A DNA stretch of 64,000 bases from Staphylococcus sp. IVB6181 (GCF_025561445.1 NZ_CP095096.1:2087822-2151821), one strand, 5' to 3'. Positions 21,081-31,546 are shown, numbered from the stretch's first letter. Numbers and translations: made by a program. The notes: generated by a model not told the origin, from the letters alone.

Positions 21081-22070
21081 TCAAACGTGCTCGGGTGCTA
21101 ATTGTCTGACTGTGTTCATTCTCAACTTATGATTTGGAATCGGCATATGCAGCATCCATTCATCTATAAGTCCGCTTCGATTAATTTCATCTAATTTGCT
21201 AACTACTTCTTCCTTATTTCCGCTCATAATATGCATACGTTTCTCAACAACTTCAAATTTTTCATTGCTTTCAGAAAGATATGCATCGACTTGTGCTTTT
21301 GTATTCAAAACCGTACGCCTGCCATCTTCTGAAATCAGCTCATAATGTCTTTGAGAAAAACGAAACGGTAATTGATTGCCGTCTCTCGTAGTAATCATAA
21401 CAGGTACGCTGACAATAAATCTTCCTTCAGGGTAGCGAGATTTATAAGCTTTTAATGCTTCTTCTAAATCTTCTTGACTCGAATTAATGAAAAATGCATA
21501 TATAATACCGACTTTAGCTTCCGCTGCTTGAATCGCAGCATTTAAACTCGTCCCAAGCAAATAAATCGGAACACTTGGGTGGGTACTGTCTCTTTTAGCT
21601 GTTTTAAGTCCAGCATATTTTGAGTCTGGGTCGAAATTTTGTGTATTCAGTCCTCTTAAAGTCTCAAACTTTTCATTAAACGAAAGTCCATGCTCTTTTA
21701 AATCTTCTTTCAATATACCTGTTACTTTCGGGAACCCGCCAGGTGCTTTGCCCACCGCTAAATCTGCACGATGGTTTGATAATTCGTCAATCAAATGGAA
21801 TTGTTCTATCACCTTCAACGGATGATAATGCATCAGCATGACACCGCCTGATCCAATGCGCATGTGCTTTGTCTGATTCAATAAATGCATCGTCAAAATT
21901 TCTGGTGATGTACCGATGACATCATTTAAATTATGATGTTCTGCGACTAAATAGCGGGTATATCCCAATTCGTCTGCAAGTTGTGCCAATTCTACCGTCT
22001 GACGCAGTGCTTCCTTTGAAGTTTGTTTTTTTGTAATTGGTGTTTGATCTAATATACTCACCGGCAGCAT
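21081..22070 (-). CDS. Luciferase-like (LLM class) flavin-dependent oxidoreductase
   Basis: A 329-residue protein of the bacterial-luciferase fold that uses reduced flavin to oxidise small molecules. Family blocks include LGYTRYLVAEHHN near residue 40, IGSGGVMLMHYHPLKVIEQ, and the TGILKEDL and DLAVGKAPGG regions. This is the MsnO8-type branch common in Firmicutes, and the substrate is unknown. ATG has GGAGAGGG upstream. It is coupled to the GNAT gene. A pair of flavin oxidase and acetyltransferase suggests handling of an amine, thiol or related compound, but this is only inference. Confidence 0.88.
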   Translation of the reverse strand: MLPVSILDQTPITKKQTSKEALRQTVELAQLADELGYTRYLVAEHHNLNDVIGTSPEILTMHLLNQTKHMRIGSGGVMLMHYHPLKVIEQFHLIDELSNHRADLAVGKAPGGFPKVTGILKEDLKEHGLSFNEKFETLRGLNTQNFDPDSKYAGLKTAKRDSTHPSVPIYLLGTSLNAAIQAAEAKVGIIYAFFINSSQEDLEEALKAYKSRYPEGRFIVSVPVMITTRDGNQLPFRFSQRHYELISEDGRRTVLNTKAQVDAYLSESNEKFEVVEKRMHIMSGNKEEVVSKLDEINRSGLIDEWMLHMPIPNHKLRMNTVRQLAPEHV

Positions 22071-22156
22071 GTAACCCTCTCCTATTCTCTGCTCTTAAAT
22101 TCATGCTATGGCTCAAAGATGAGAAAGTCAAAAACTATGATTTCACCATAATGACG

Positions 22157-22192
22157 AAAAAAAGAAAACACGGCCTAAATCGACCGTGTTTT
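22157..22192 (-). terminator. oppA terminator
   Basis: AAAACACGG pairs with CCGTGTTTT, with a T-rich minus-strand tail. It ends the opp operon ahead of the LLM gene. Confidence 0.82.
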
Positions 22193-22239
22193 CGATATTT
22201 AAATCCCCTTATTTTGTGAAAAATTTATCCCTTTGTTGA

Positions 22240-23907
22240 TTACTCTTTATCTTTCTTTTTCTTGCCTGTTTCTCTATCGATACTATTATCGATATAGGCA
22301 TGTTTTAAGGTTGTTTCTCCACCGATTTCATGGTAAACAATACCTTTCAGCTGAGGGTTGCGCAAACTTGCTGCACCTTGCTGATAAATCGGTGCGACTG
22401 GTGCTTCGCTTAACATCAGTTCTTCCGCATCTTTCAAATGATCGATACGTTTTTTTGGTTGTTTTAATAATGAACCGTTCGCTTCTTTTAACATACTATC
22501 GAATTTTTTGCTGCTCCAGTCTGTGTTGTTTTGAGCATTATCTGTTGTCATCGTATCTAAATACGTCATTGGGTCTGGATAGTCAGGTCCCCAACCAGAT
22601 AAAGACATAGAGTAGTTCATTGTTAATTCGGCTGTTACCCTTTGTTTGAACGGTAATTGTTTGATATTTACATTCACACCTGGCAAGTTCTTTTCAATTT
22701 GTGATTTGATGAATTGGGCTGAAATTTTTGAACTTGGGGTATCTTCTGTATTTAATGTAAATGTAAATTCATTTTTGCCAAGTGCTTTTTTGGCTTTATC
22801 CAAATGTGCTTTCGCTTCTTTCGGATTATATTTCAATGGTGATTCAACCATATCAGCGTAATCTTTGCCATCAGGCAAGATTGCTGTTTTCTTCGATGTA
22901 AAGCCATCAAATGGTTTTGAACCATCGCCTAACACATTATCAACATACGCTTTTTTATCTATAGATTGGGCTATAGCGTAACGCATATCTTTGTTTTGGA
23001 ATTCTTTTTGTTCTTTTTGATTTAATTTCAAGAAGAAAGTAGATGCTTTCAGGCGTTTGAACAATGCCGGGCTGTCTTTATATTTCTCTACTTGCTCTGA
23101 TGTAATCCCTGCATTATCTACAGAACCAGTATCATATAAAGATGCACCTGCTTGTTGGTCTTTTAACACTTTGTAGCTGACTTTATCTAATTTAACAGCT
23201 TTTTTGTCCCAATATTTCGGGTTCTTTTTCATTAGAATTTTGTCTTCAACTTTCCAATCTGTTAATTCGAATGGTCCGTTGTAAACTGCTTTATCTGCAG
23301 TTGTCCCATACTTTTTACCATATTTTTTTGCTACTTTTTCATTTTGCGGCATATATGTTCCGAATGCGAGCATTTGATCAAAGTAAGGTAATGGTTTGTT
23401 CAGCTTAATTTGAAGTGTGTAGTCATCCAGTGCTTTCACACCCAATTTACTTGCTGGCAGCTTACCTTCGTTGATTTTTTGCGCGTTTTTCATATCGTAC
23501 ATAATGTATGCATATTCAGAAGCTGTTTCCGGCTTCAATGCTTTTTGCCAAGCAAATACGAAATCATGCGCTGTGACAGGGTCGCCGTTTGACCACTTCG
23601 CATTTTTACGCATTTTAATTGTTAATGTTTTACCGCCATCACTTTTCTTAGGCATGCCTTTGGCAATCGCCGGAATCGCTTGGTCGTCATCATCTAATGC
23701 ATATAAACCTTCATAAACTTGGTTATAAATATTAAATGATACGGTATCTGTTGCAAGTACACTATCCAGCGTACTCATATCTTGTGCTAATACAGAACGG
23801 TAAACTTGTCCCTTGCCATCATAAATACCGCCGCCTTGACTGCAACCACTAAGTACAAGGGCTGCGATAATCAAAGTCATAGCAAATGAAATTAATTTTT
23901 TCTTCAT
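22240..23907 (-). CDS. oppA: Oligopeptide ABC transporter, substrate-binding lipoprotein OppA
   Basis: A 555-residue extracellular lipoprotein. The lipobox LSGC places the lipidated Cys at about residue 22 after a short hydrophobic signal (AMTLIIAALVLSGCSQGG). The mature part is an SBP_bac_5 peptide binder (WSNGDPVTAHDFVFAWQKAL and similar blocks). It captures oligopeptides and passes them to OppBC. Its place after oppF, at the end of the operon, matches the S. aureus Opp3 layout. AAGGGGGA precedes ATG. Confidence 0.95.
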   Translation of the reverse strand: MKKKLISFAMTLIIAALVLSGCSQGGGIYDGKGQVYRSVLAQDMSTLDSVLATDTVSFNIYNQVYEGLYALDDDDQAIPAIAKGMPKKSDGGKTLTIKMRKNAKWSNGDPVTAHDFVFAWQKALKPETASEYAYIMYDMKNAQKINEGKLPASKLGVKALDDYTLQIKLNKPLPYFDQMLAFGTYMPQNEKVAKKYGKKYGTTADKAVYNGPFELTDWKVEDKILMKKNPKYWDKKAVKLDKVSYKVLKDQQAGASLYDTGSVDNAGITSEQVEKYKDSPALFKRLKASTFFLKLNQKEQKEFQNKDMRYAIAQSIDKKAYVDNVLGDGSKPFDGFTSKKTAILPDGKDYADMVESPLKYNPKEAKAHLDKAKKALGKNEFTFTLNTEDTPSSKISAQFIKSQIEKNLPGVNVNIKQLPFKQRVTAELTMNYSMSLSGWGPDYPDPMTYLDTMTTDNAQNNTDWSSKKFDSMLKEANGSLLKQPKKRIDHLKDAEELMLSEAPVAPIYQQGAASLRNPQLKGIVYHEIGGETTLKHAYIDNSIDRETGKKKKDKE

Positions 23908-23920
23908 CGCTTTATCCCCC

Positions 23921-24964
23921 TTACACCGTTTGTTGTAATCTTTGTCTTAATTCTTCTGCTTCTTCATCTGTCACAAAGACATAATGTCCAGCACTGACTT
24001 CCTGCAGCGTACGTCCCTTGTCTTTCTCTTTATCTTCTTTATAAGTCAGACGTGTTCTTGTACGTTCGCTTTCAGGATCTGGCTGCGGTACTGCAGATAA
24101 CAAAGATTTTGTGTACGGATGTAAAGGATGGTTATAGATTTCATCCGCCGTACCTAGTTCTACGATTTTACCGAAATGCATCACTGCAATTCTGTCTGAA
24201 ATGTATTTCACCATAGATAAGTCATGGGCGATGAATAAGAACGTAATCCCCTTTTCACGCTGCAATTTCAACAATAAGTTGACGACTTGTGCTTGTATCG
24301 AAACGTCTAATGCTGAGATAGGTTCATCTGCGATGATGAATTCTGGTTCTACAGCCAATGCGCGGGCAATACCAATACGTTGTCTTTGCCCACCTGAGAA
24401 TTCATGCGGATAACGATTGGCATGTTCTTTGTTCAGCCCTACTGTTTCTAACAAGTCGTAAACACGCTTTTTACGTTCTCTCGTATTTTTTGCTAATTTA
24501 TGAATATCAATACCTTCAGCAATAATATCCATGACTTTCAATCTTGGGTTCAATGAAGCGTACGGATCTTGGAAAATCATTTGGATTTTCTTATTGAATT
24601 TCAGCATATCTTTGCGTTTCTTAATATCTTGTATATTAACCCCTTCGTAATATACTTCTCCTGCTGTTGCATCATTCAGTTTGATTAAAGCTTTGCCGGT
24701 TGTCGATTTCCCGCAACCTGATTCGCCTACTAAACCGAATGTTTCCCCTTTGAAAATTTTGAATGAAATATCTTCAACTGCACGTACTTCATTGCGTTTG
24801 CCGACATTGAAATATTGTTTTAGATTTTTAACTTCTAACAATACATCTTGTGACGGCGTTTCATTGCGTTGTGCTTGAAGCGCTGCTTGTTCATGTTTTG
24901 TTTCTTCTTGCTGCTTAAGCGCTGTTTCTGATTCTGTAAATTGCTGCTTGTGATTATCCTTCAT
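23921..24964 (-). CDS. oppF: Oligopeptide ABC transporter, ATPase OppF
   Basis: A 347-residue cytoplasmic ATPase. It has Walker A GESGCGKST (about residue 90), the signature FSGGQRQR, Walker B FIIADEP and the C-terminal oligopeptide-ATPase extension (PHPYTKSLLSAVP-like). A Gln-rich N-terminal stretch of about 45 residues precedes the ABC domain. I chose ATG 24964 with GGGGTGG upstream. It overlaps the oppD end by 11 bases. It pairs with OppD to drive import. Confidence 0.94.
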   Translation of the reverse strand: MKDNHKQQFTESETALKQQEETKHEQAALQAQRNETPSQDVLLEVKNLKQYFNVGKRNEVRAVEDISFKIFKGETFGLVGESGCGKSTTGKALIKLNDATAGEVYYEGVNIQDIKKRKDMLKFNKKIQMIFQDPYASLNPRLKVMDIIAEGIDIHKLAKNTRERKKRVYDLLETVGLNKEHANRYPHEFSGGQRQRIGIARALAVEPEFIIADEPISALDVSIQAQVVNLLLKLQREKGITFLFIAHDLSMVKYISDRIAVMHFGKIVELGTADEIYNHPLHPYTKSLLSAVPQPDPESERTRTRLTYKEDKEKDKGRTLQEVSAGHYVFVTDEEAEELRQRLQQTV

Positions 24965-26036
24965 TGAACGCCACCCCCTTTTGTCGTTGCGGCTTATCGA
25001 ACTTATTAGCCAGTTTTCTTTGACGCTGCTGAACCAGCAATGGCGGTTCAACTTTCGGTGCACGTTCATCCAACAACCAAGACTTTACAAAATGTGTCGG
25101 TGAAACTTTGAACCAAGGCGGCTCTTCTTTAAAATCAATATCTAAAGCATATTGGCTTCTAGGTGCGAAAGCGTCTCCTTTCGGCGGATGCAATAAATCC
25201 GGCGGTGTTCCTGGAATCGCTGTTAATTCAATATCATTGCCAGTTTCTAAATCAGGCATTGATGACAGCAAGCCCCAAGTATATGGATGCTGCGGATCAT
25301 AGAAGATTTCATCGATTTCTCCTCTTTCAATCATTTGACCGCCGTACATCACTGCCACACGGTCCGCAATATTAGCAACTACCCCTAAGTCGTGCGTAAT
25401 GAAAATAATCGATGTATCAATCTTTTTCTGCAATCTTTTCATCAAGTCTAAGATTTGTGCTTGCATCGTTACGTCAAGTGCTGTTGTCGGTTCATCCGCA
25501 ATCAATACTTTCGGTTCGCATGCAAGTGCTGTCGCAATGACAATACGCTGTCTTTGCCCGCCTGAGAATTGGTGCGGATACGCTTTAAAACGTTCTTTCG
25601 CATTCGGCAAGCCTACCATTTCTAAAATCTCTAAAGCGCGTTTTTTCGCTTGTGATTTACTGTAATTTCTATGTTTAATCAGAGGTTCCATGACTTGTTT
25701 GCCGATTTGCATCGTTGGATTCAAAGATGTCATCGGATCTTGGAAAATCATAGAAATATCTTTGCCTCTTAATTTGATTAATTCTTTTTCAGATTTCTGT
25801 GCTAAGTCTTCGCCAAGGAATAAGATTTCTCCTTTTTTGATACGTCCTGCATCTCCTTGGAAGAGTTTTGTCAGTGCTTTTGTAGTCACTGACTTGCCAG
25901 AACCTGACTCTCCTACAATGGCAAGTGTTTCCCCTTTTCTTAAATAAAAATCAACACCGCGCACTGCCTGCACTTCTCCTGCATCAATATCAAAGGAGAC
26001 ATGCAAGTTGTTTACTTCTAATATTTTATCTGACAT
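24954..26036 (-). CDS. oppD: Oligopeptide ABC transporter, ATPase OppD
   Basis: A 360-residue ATPase with Walker A GESGSGKSVT (about residue 38), signature FSGGQRQR and Walker B LIADEPT, plus the C-terminal oligopeptide/dipeptide extension that ends HFVKSWLLDERAP. It heterodimerises with OppF below OppBC. It starts 15 bases after oppC and runs 11 bases into oppF. Confidence 0.95.
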   Translation of the reverse strand: MSDKILEVNNLHVSFDIDAGEVQAVRGVDFYLRKGETLAIVGESGSGKSVTTKALTKLFQGDAGRIKKGEILFLGEDLAQKSEKELIKLRGKDISMIFQDPMTSLNPTMQIGKQVMEPLIKHRNYSKSQAKKRALEILEMVGLPNAKERFKAYPHQFSGGQRQRIVIATALACEPKVLIADEPTTALDVTMQAQILDLMKRLQKKIDTSIIFITHDLGVVANIADRVAVMYGGQMIERGEIDEIFYDPQHPYTWGLLSSMPDLETGNDIELTAIPGTPPDLLHPPKGDAFAPRSQYALDIDFKEEPPWFKVSPTHFVKSWLLDERAPKVEPPLLVQQRQRKLANKFDKPQRQKGVAFNEG

Positions 26037-26051
26037 ACCTTTTGCCTCCCT

Positions 26052-27119
26052 TTATTTACGCATTTTCGGATCGAATGCATCACGTAATCCATCACTGAAT
26101 AAGTAGAAGAATAAGATTAATAAACTTAATACAACTGCTGGTATGAATAGTTCGTGCGGATGAATCAATAACATGGCACGTCCGTCATTTACAAGCGAAC
26201 CTAATGAAGTTTTAGGTGCCGGCACACCAATACCGATGAAGCTTAAGAATGCTTCGAAGAAGATAGCACTTGGTACTGTGAACATTGAAGTTACAACAAT
26301 CGCGCCAAGTGTGTTCGGTAAAATATGACGGAAAATCAATTTCCATTTAGAAGCGCCTAATGTACGAGAAGCAAGGACGAATTCTTGTCCTTTTAATTTT
26401 AAGAACTCTCCGCGTACCACACGGCTCATTCCGATCCATCCAGTAATCGCCATCGCTAAAATAATCGTCCAAATCGATGGTTCAAAAATCAATACGAATA
26501 AAATCACGACAATCAAGTTCGGAATCGAGGCAATAATTTCTATAATTCGCTGCATGACGTTGTCGACACGTCCGCCGAAGAAGCCGGATATCGCACCATA
26601 AACTACACCGATAAAGATATCGAGTGCTGCTGCGACAACCCCGATGAATAATGAAACTTGTGCACCTTGCCAAGTACGCGACCATAAGTCACGTCCTAGT
26701 TGGTCAGTCCCAAACCAGAAATTCTCTTTGACCCCTGCATCTTTATAAGCATCCGTGCCATCTGCCCCTTGTCCATCAAATGGCAAAAACGGAATTTTAT
26801 CGAGTATAGGAATCTTAGCAGGAAGGTTACGTCTGTCGACATCTTGTTCAGCGTAATCATGACCACTCATCATCGGCCCTAACAATGCCATGATGATAAT
26901 CAAAATCAAACCGATCATCCCGATAACTGCTAATTTATTGCGTCGCAACTGACTCCATGCATCTTGCCAGAAGTTCTTGCTTTCACGCTGAATCTCAGGT
27001 TCTCTTTCGATATCTTGTTCAGCTAAGATAAAGTTCGGCGCATTTTCCCCATCTGTTGTATGTGTAAGTGCCGCATTAGAATAATCTTCTCCATGCAGCT
27101 GGTCTCGTTTATCTGCCAT
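26052..27119 (-). CDS. oppC: Oligopeptide ABC transporter, permease OppC
   Basis: A 355-residue inner-membrane permease. A hydrophilic N-terminus (about 70 residues) precedes the first membrane helix. The EAA loop that contacts the ATPases is near SRTLGASKWKLIFRHILPN. Its ATG overlaps the oppB stop (TAATG), which indicates translational coupling. A large outward loop (about 95-145) follows helix 1, as in other OppC proteins. Confidence 0.94.
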   Translation of the reverse strand: MADKRDQLHGEDYSNAALTHTTDGENAPNFILAEQDIEREPEIQRESKNFWQDAWSQLRRNKLAVIGMIGLILIIIMALLGPMMSGHDYAEQDVDRRNLPAKIPILDKIPFLPFDGQGADGTDAYKDAGVKENFWFGTDQLGRDLWSRTWQGAQVSLFIGVVAAALDIFIGVVYGAISGFFGGRVDNVMQRIIEIIASIPNLIVVILFVLIFEPSIWTIILAMAITGWIGMSRVVRGEFLKLKGQEFVLASRTLGASKWKLIFRHILPNTLGAIVVTSMFTVPSAIFFEAFLSFIGIGVPAPKTSLGSLVNDGRAMLLIHPHELFIPAVVLSLLILFFYLFSDGLRDAFDPKMRK

Positions 27120-28051
27120 TATTTCTTACCTCCTTGTACTCTAATACGCGGATCGATAATACCGTAGAGAATATCTACAATGAAAATCGATACGATGAAT
27201 AACGTACTGAATAAAAGTGTGGTTGCCATAATGACAGAGAAGTCATTCGTTTGAATCGATCTTACGAATTGATCCCCTAGTCCTGGAACCCCGAAAATAT
27301 TTTCGATTGTTAATGTCCCTGTTAAAATCCCCGCTAACATCGGTACGATGATAGTGATAACTGGAATTAACGCGTTTCGTAATGCATGTCCGAATAATAC
27401 ACGCATCATCGAATTCCCTTTAGCTCTTGCAAGCAAGATGTAGTCCGAACTCAGCACTTCGATCATTTCCGCTCGTATGTATCGTGCGACTGTCGCAAGT
27501 ACTCCTGCTGAAAGTGCGAGTGACGGTAAGACTGCTGTGGAAATACCTTCCCAACCAGCTACCGGGAACCATCTTAATCTTACAGAGAAAACATATTGTA
27601 ATAATACTGCTAATACGAATGATGGTACTGAAACTGCGATAACTGAAATTACAGTTGCTGAATAGTCCACCCATGTATTTTGTTTAGTTGCTGCCGCAAC
27701 CCCTAAAATCAAACCTAGAATAATACCGATAACCATAGCCGCAAAGCCCATCTCCATCGATGGAATCAATCTCGGCTGAATTAAATCCCACACAGGCTGG
27801 TTATGATATTGGAATGACACCCCAAAGTCTCCTGTGACAACGTTTTTAAGGTAATGCAGATATTGCACGATGACCGGATCATTCAGACCATAAGTTTCGT
27901 TCAAAATCTCCTTTTGGTCTGCGCTCAGTTTCGCATCATTAAACGGTGAACCCGGCATCAATTTCATTAAGAAGAAAGTGATGGTCATGATAATGAATAG
28001 AGAAACAAGCATGTACCCAAAACGCTTGAGTATATATCTAAGCATTGACAA
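27119..28051 (-). CDS. oppB: Oligopeptide ABC transporter, permease OppB
   Basis: A 310-residue permease with six membrane helices. The EAA loop is ARAKGNSMMRVLFGHALRN, and the conserved N-terminal MLRYILKRFGYMLVSLF begins the protein. First gene of oppBCDFA, the order of S. aureus Opp3, the system used for growth on peptides. AGGGGGA lies before ATG. A CodY-like box lies upstream. Confidence 0.95.
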   Translation of the reverse strand: MSMLRYILKRFGYMLVSLFIIMTITFFLMKLMPGSPFNDAKLSADQKEILNETYGLNDPVIVQYLHYLKNVVTGDFGVSFQYHNQPVWDLIQPRLIPSMEMGFAAMVIGIILGLILGVAAATKQNTWVDYSATVISVIAVSVPSFVLAVLLQYVFSVRLRWFPVAGWEGISTAVLPSLALSAGVLATVARYIRAEMIEVLSSDYILLARAKGNSMMRVLFGHALRNALIPVITIIVPMLAGILTGTLTIENIFGVPGLGDQFVRSIQTNDFSVIMATTLLFSTLFIVSIFIVDILYGIIDPRIRVQGGKK

Positions 28052-28086
28052 TCCCCCTTATAAATACAAATTAAACATTCCCTTCT

Positions 28087-28101
28087 AATTATCAGAAATA
28101 T
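28087..28101 (-). promoter_or_regulatory. Possible CodY box upstream of oppB
   Basis: The minus strand reads ATATTTCTGATAATT, 12 of 15 matches to the CodY consensus AATTTTCWGAAAATT. Opp3 is CodY-repressed in S. aureus, which makes the site plausible. Confidence 0.45.
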
Positions 28102-28328
28102 TTTAATATTAGTATATCGGTAGTTTACATTTAAAATCAACAAAATTTTTTGAATAATTATAATGTTATAACAAAATGTTCCGCTATACATGTATAATAA
28201 AAGTTGAAGTATCAAGGTTTTGAAAAGATTTCATAATCCTGTATTTCTATGAAAAAACTTTATAGTTATGTTTAAATTATAGCAGTAAATTACTTTATAA
28301 TTTTAATGTATTAAAGGAGCATAGTGTA

Positions 28329-28703
28329 ATGCGTAAACATTTTCAGTGGCTTTTTTGGGTACTCATTTCTCCCCTTTTAAGCTTGGTCATTTGGCTTTTC
28401 AGAGAACATACTTGGAGCGGCTTTGTGGATGTCTTTTTTGTAGTCAGCATGCTGCTGTTTATTACAGGCTTTATCTTTGTACTGGTTCAAGACGGTATCT
28501 TTGATGCGACAAGCTATGGATTCAGACGCATCCGTTATCAAATGTCGAGTGCTAAACATCGTAAAGCACATGTCGATGACGAATTCATCAACCCTAAAAA
28601 AGTTAAACGAGACGTATACATCGTAGAAAAGTGGACAATTTATATGACACTCGTCAATGTCATCTTTGTTATTTTATCTTTATTAGCCATCTTTACGTTT
28701 TAA
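28329..28703 (+). CDS. DUF3899-like membrane protein
   Basis: A 124-residue protein with three hydrophobic segments (about 5-23, 33-53 and 103-123). The central DGIFDATSYGFRRIRYQ resembles the DUF3899 core. No function is known. ATG 28329 has AAAGGAG upstream. It diverges from the opp operon and converges on the MFS exporter, so it is probably monocistronic. Confidence 0.72.
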   Translation: MRKHFQWLFWVLISPLLSLVIWLFREHTWSGFVDVFFVVSMLLFITGFIFVLVQDGIFDATSYGFRRIRYQMSSAKHRKAHVDDEFINPKKVKRDVYIVEKWTIYMTLVNVIFVILSLLAIFTF

Positions 28704-28712
28704 CTCATTTTT

Positions 28713-28746
28713 AAAGCGCCGGAGTTCAATACTCCAGCGCTTTATT
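28713..28746. terminator. Convergent terminator after the DUF3899 gene
   Basis: AAGCGC and GGAGT pair with ACTCC and GCGCTT (one internal mismatch), with T-rich bases on both sides. Confidence 0.75.
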
Positions 28747-28760
28747 TTGTTGCTCGTATT

Positions 28761-29993
28761 TTATTGTTTTGCTGCTTGCTTTTGAAACAATACGATATAC
28801 ATAAATATAAATCCGATCAGTACAACACCCCCGGTGAACACAGACATCATCCAAGGAGTTAAGAAAGCACCTAGAATCAAACCGAATCTCGCCAGTATGT
28901 TTGCACTCCTTATAGAGAGTCCGCTTACTGAAGCATAGACACCTCTTTGGTCTTCAGGTGTCATTTTAAAGCGTTCTGCATTATAAATCGGCGAATACAC
29001 CAGCTCTCCTAAAGTCGCAATAAAAGCAAACACCAAAATCCAAAGTAAATCGTTCGATGAAGTCAGCCAAGCATAACCTGCGGTATACAAAATAATACCC
29101 GCAATAAAAATACCGCGTTTAGAATAACGTTCCACCCATGCATTCACTTTGAAAGTCAACAACACAACCGTGATCGTATTCACAATCATAATCAAAGTAA
29201 AAATACGGACACTGCTGATTTCAATACCGAGTATTTCTACAGGAACAAATGTCTCTTTCAGACGGACAATTACATAAGAGTCTAATGAAGCTTCTGCCAT
29301 GAAGACAAAAGCAAAACCTATCATCAGCATCATATATGATTTATCTTTAAATACATTCAAATACCCTTTCGCAAATTTCTTTACGACTGAGTCTAATGAA
29401 TCATGATGCACTGCATATTTTTGCTGCACGTCATAGAAAAAGATAAACGCACCCCAGCTCAATAATGTTGAAACCAGCAACAACCCTAGCAGCAGATGAC
29501 GATGTTCTTCATATAATAACGCCCCTAAAAGCATACCTAACGCCATGGCCACATTGCTGATCCAGTAAAAGAGTCTAAAGATATAGTCTCTCAAATCAAT
29601 AGGGATTGCATCCATGATTGCTGCTTCAAATACAGGCGATTCTAATGACATCAATAATTCATATACAAAGAATGCCATACAAAACAGTACTAGCCCTAAC
29701 TGATGCTGATTAATCGTCAGCAGCATTACCGCCAGTGCAATGACTAAAACCAAATGAATCCAGCTGATTGTCTTTTTACGTTCAAAATGATCTGAAATAT
29801 AACCGCCTAAAAATGCTAGAAAGAATCCGGCGATAATCGTCGTAATTAAAAAAGTTCCCGCAAACACCGCATTGACCATTGTAGTTAAATACAGCGCCAT
29901 AAACGGTAATATTGCAGAAGAGGTCACTGTGAAAATAAAGTCGCAAAATATTCTTGCCTTCAATGTTGAAGAGAGTTGTTTAAATTGATGCAT
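28761..29993 (-). CDS. MFS transporter, probable multidrug exporter
   Basis: A 410-residue twelve-helix protein. The motif between helices 2 and 3 reads GGYISDHFERKKTISW (about residue 62). It resembles the MdtG/YttB-like drug exporter branch, but the substrate is not defined. I chose ATG 29993 with AAAGGAG upstream rather than an earlier in-frame Met. It lies downstream of fabF on the same strand but is separated by a terminator and about 300 bases. Confidence 0.82.
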   Translation of the reverse strand: MHQFKQLSSTLKARIFCDFIFTVTSSAILPFMALYLTTMVNAVFAGTFLITTIIAGFFLAFLGGYISDHFERKKTISWIHLVLVIALAVMLLTINQHQLGLVLFCMAFFVYELLMSLESPVFEAAIMDAIPIDLRDYIFRLFYWISNVAMALGMLLGALLYEEHRHLLLGLLLVSTLLSWGAFIFFYDVQQKYAVHHDSLDSVVKKFAKGYLNVFKDKSYMMLMIGFAFVFMAEASLDSYVIVRLKETFVPVEILGIEISSVRIFTLIMIVNTITVVLLTFKVNAWVERYSKRGIFIAGIILYTAGYAWLTSSNDLLWILVFAFIATLGELVYSPIYNAERFKMTPEDQRGVYASVSGLSIRSANILARFGLILGAFLTPWMMSVFTGGVVLIGFIFMYIVLFQKQAAKQ

Positions 29994-30224
29994 AGGCTTC
30001 TCCTTTTCTCTGACAGAGTAATTTACATTATACACGATTATTTCTTAACTAAAATAACAAGTTATGACTTCGTAAAATTTTCCCACTATTATATAGAAGA
30101 AACTCGAAATATTTACCTCTTTTTTCTAAATAAACCATGCAATTTCATGCTGAATTTTATCAAAGCATACCATATCTTTATTTCCCCTGAGGGCTATTGT
30201 ACATCTGAAAAGGACAAAATAAAG

Positions 30225-30268
30225 CTAAAAAAGCGTTTGAAACACTATTTTAGAGCTTCAAACGCTTT
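30225..30268 (-). terminator. fabH-fabF terminator
   Basis: TCAAAGCGTTTGAA pairs with TTCAAACGCTTT on the minus strand, followed by TTTTTAGC, just after fabF. Confidence 0.87.
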
Positions 30269-30290
30269 GAAAAATGATTAAATATATTAA

Positions 30291-31535
30291 TTAGTCTTCG
30301 AATTTTTTCAATACTAATACCGCGTTATGACCGCCGAAACCTAAGCTGTTGCTCATAGCATATGTGATTTCTAGATCTTGCGCTTCGTTTGGTACGAAGT
30401 CTAAATCACATTCAGGGTCTGGTGTTACGGCATGAATTGTCGGTGCGACTTTGCTGTCGCGGATAGAAAGTGCTGAGAAAATAGCTTCTAAACCGCCTGT
30501 TGCACCTAATAAGTGACCTGTCATTGATTTAGTTGAGCTGACTTTTAGAGTTTTCGCTGCATCGCCAAATGTATTTTTGATGGCTAATACTTCGTTCAAG
30601 TCGCCGACAGGTGTACTTGTACCATGCGCGTTCAAGTATTGAACGTCTTTTGGTTCAATGCCTGCATCATCCATAGCTGCTTTCATTGCACGAGAGCCGC
30701 CTTCGCCTTCTGGCGCTGGTGCTGTGATATGATAAGCGTCGCCTGTAGAACCGTAACCTACGATTTCTGCATAGATATTGGCACCGCGTGCTTTTGCGGA
30801 TTCTAATGATTCAATCACTAAAATACCTGCACCTTCACCCATTACAAAGCCGTCGCGGCCTTCTTGGAATGGTCGGCATGCTGTTTCTTTATCATCATTT
30901 GTAGATAAAGCACGGCTTGCGCTGAATCCAGCAATTGCCATGTGTGTAATCGGTGCTTCACTGCCGCCTGTAACCATCGCATCTGCATCGCCGCGTTGGA
31001 TGATTTTGAAAGCTTCTCCGATTGAGTTAGTACCTGTTGCACAAGCAGTAACTGTAGAACCGTTAGGTCCTTTAGCACCTAAATCAATAGATACTTGTCC
31101 AGTTGCCATGTCAGGAATCAACATTGGTACGAAGAAAGGACTGACACGACGCGGTCCGCGATTAAGCAATTGACTGTGGGCAACTTCGAATGTTTCCATA
31201 CCGCCAATACCTGAACCGATCCAAACACCGATTCTATCCGCATTCGTGTCGTCAATATCTAATTTTGCGTCTTGAACAGCTTCACGTGCAGCAACGACTG
31301 CATATTGTGTGAAACGGTCCATACGACGTGCTTCTTTTCTATCAATATAATCTTCAATATTGAAGTCTTTTAATTCTCCGCCTAAATGTACATTGTAATC
31401 AGATGTGTCAATACGAGTGATCTCATCAATTCCATTAACACCTTTTAAAGCGTTTTCCCATGACGTATTTGCATCATTACCTAGTGGAGATAATGCGCCA
31501 ACTCCTGTAATTACAACGCGTTGCTCTTTGCTCAT
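30291..31535 (-). CDS. fabF: 3-oxoacyl-ACP synthase II (FabF)
   Basis: Elongating condensing enzyme of fatty acid synthesis. The 414 residues have catalytic Cys165 ([11 protein letters not shown]), the first His in [11 protein letters not shown] (about 305) and the second in [11 protein letters not shown] (about 342), the Cys-His-His set of KAS I/II. It sits 11 bases after fabH and is co-transcribed with it from the FapR-controlled promoter. Confidence 0.97.
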   Translation of the reverse strand: MSKEQRVVITGVGALSPLGNDANTSWENALKGVNGIDEITRIDTSDYNVHLGGELKDFNIEDYIDRKEARRMDRFTQYAVVAAREAVQDAKLDIDDTNADRIGVWIGSGIGGMETFEVAHSQLLNRGPRRVSPFFVPMLIPDMATGQVSIDLGAKGPNGSTVTACATGTNSIGEAFKIIQRGDADAMVTGGSEAPITHMAIAGFSASRALSTNDDKETACRPFQEGRDGFVMGEGAGILVIESLESAKARGANIYAEIVGYGSTGDAYHITAPAPEGEGGSRAMKAAMDDAGIEPKDVQYLNAHGTSTPVGDLNEVLAIKNTFGDAAKTLKVSSTKSMTGHLLGATGGLEAIFSALSIRDSKVAPTIHAVTPDPECDLDFVPNEAQDLEITYAMSNSLGFGGHNAVLVLKKFED

Positions 31536-31546
31536 ACCTTATCCTC

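Noticed and set aside
30036..30290. A 101-codon frame on the + strand between the MFS gene and fabF
   Set aside because: It is AT-rich and begins inside the MFS start region without a ribosome site. It also crosses the fab terminator.
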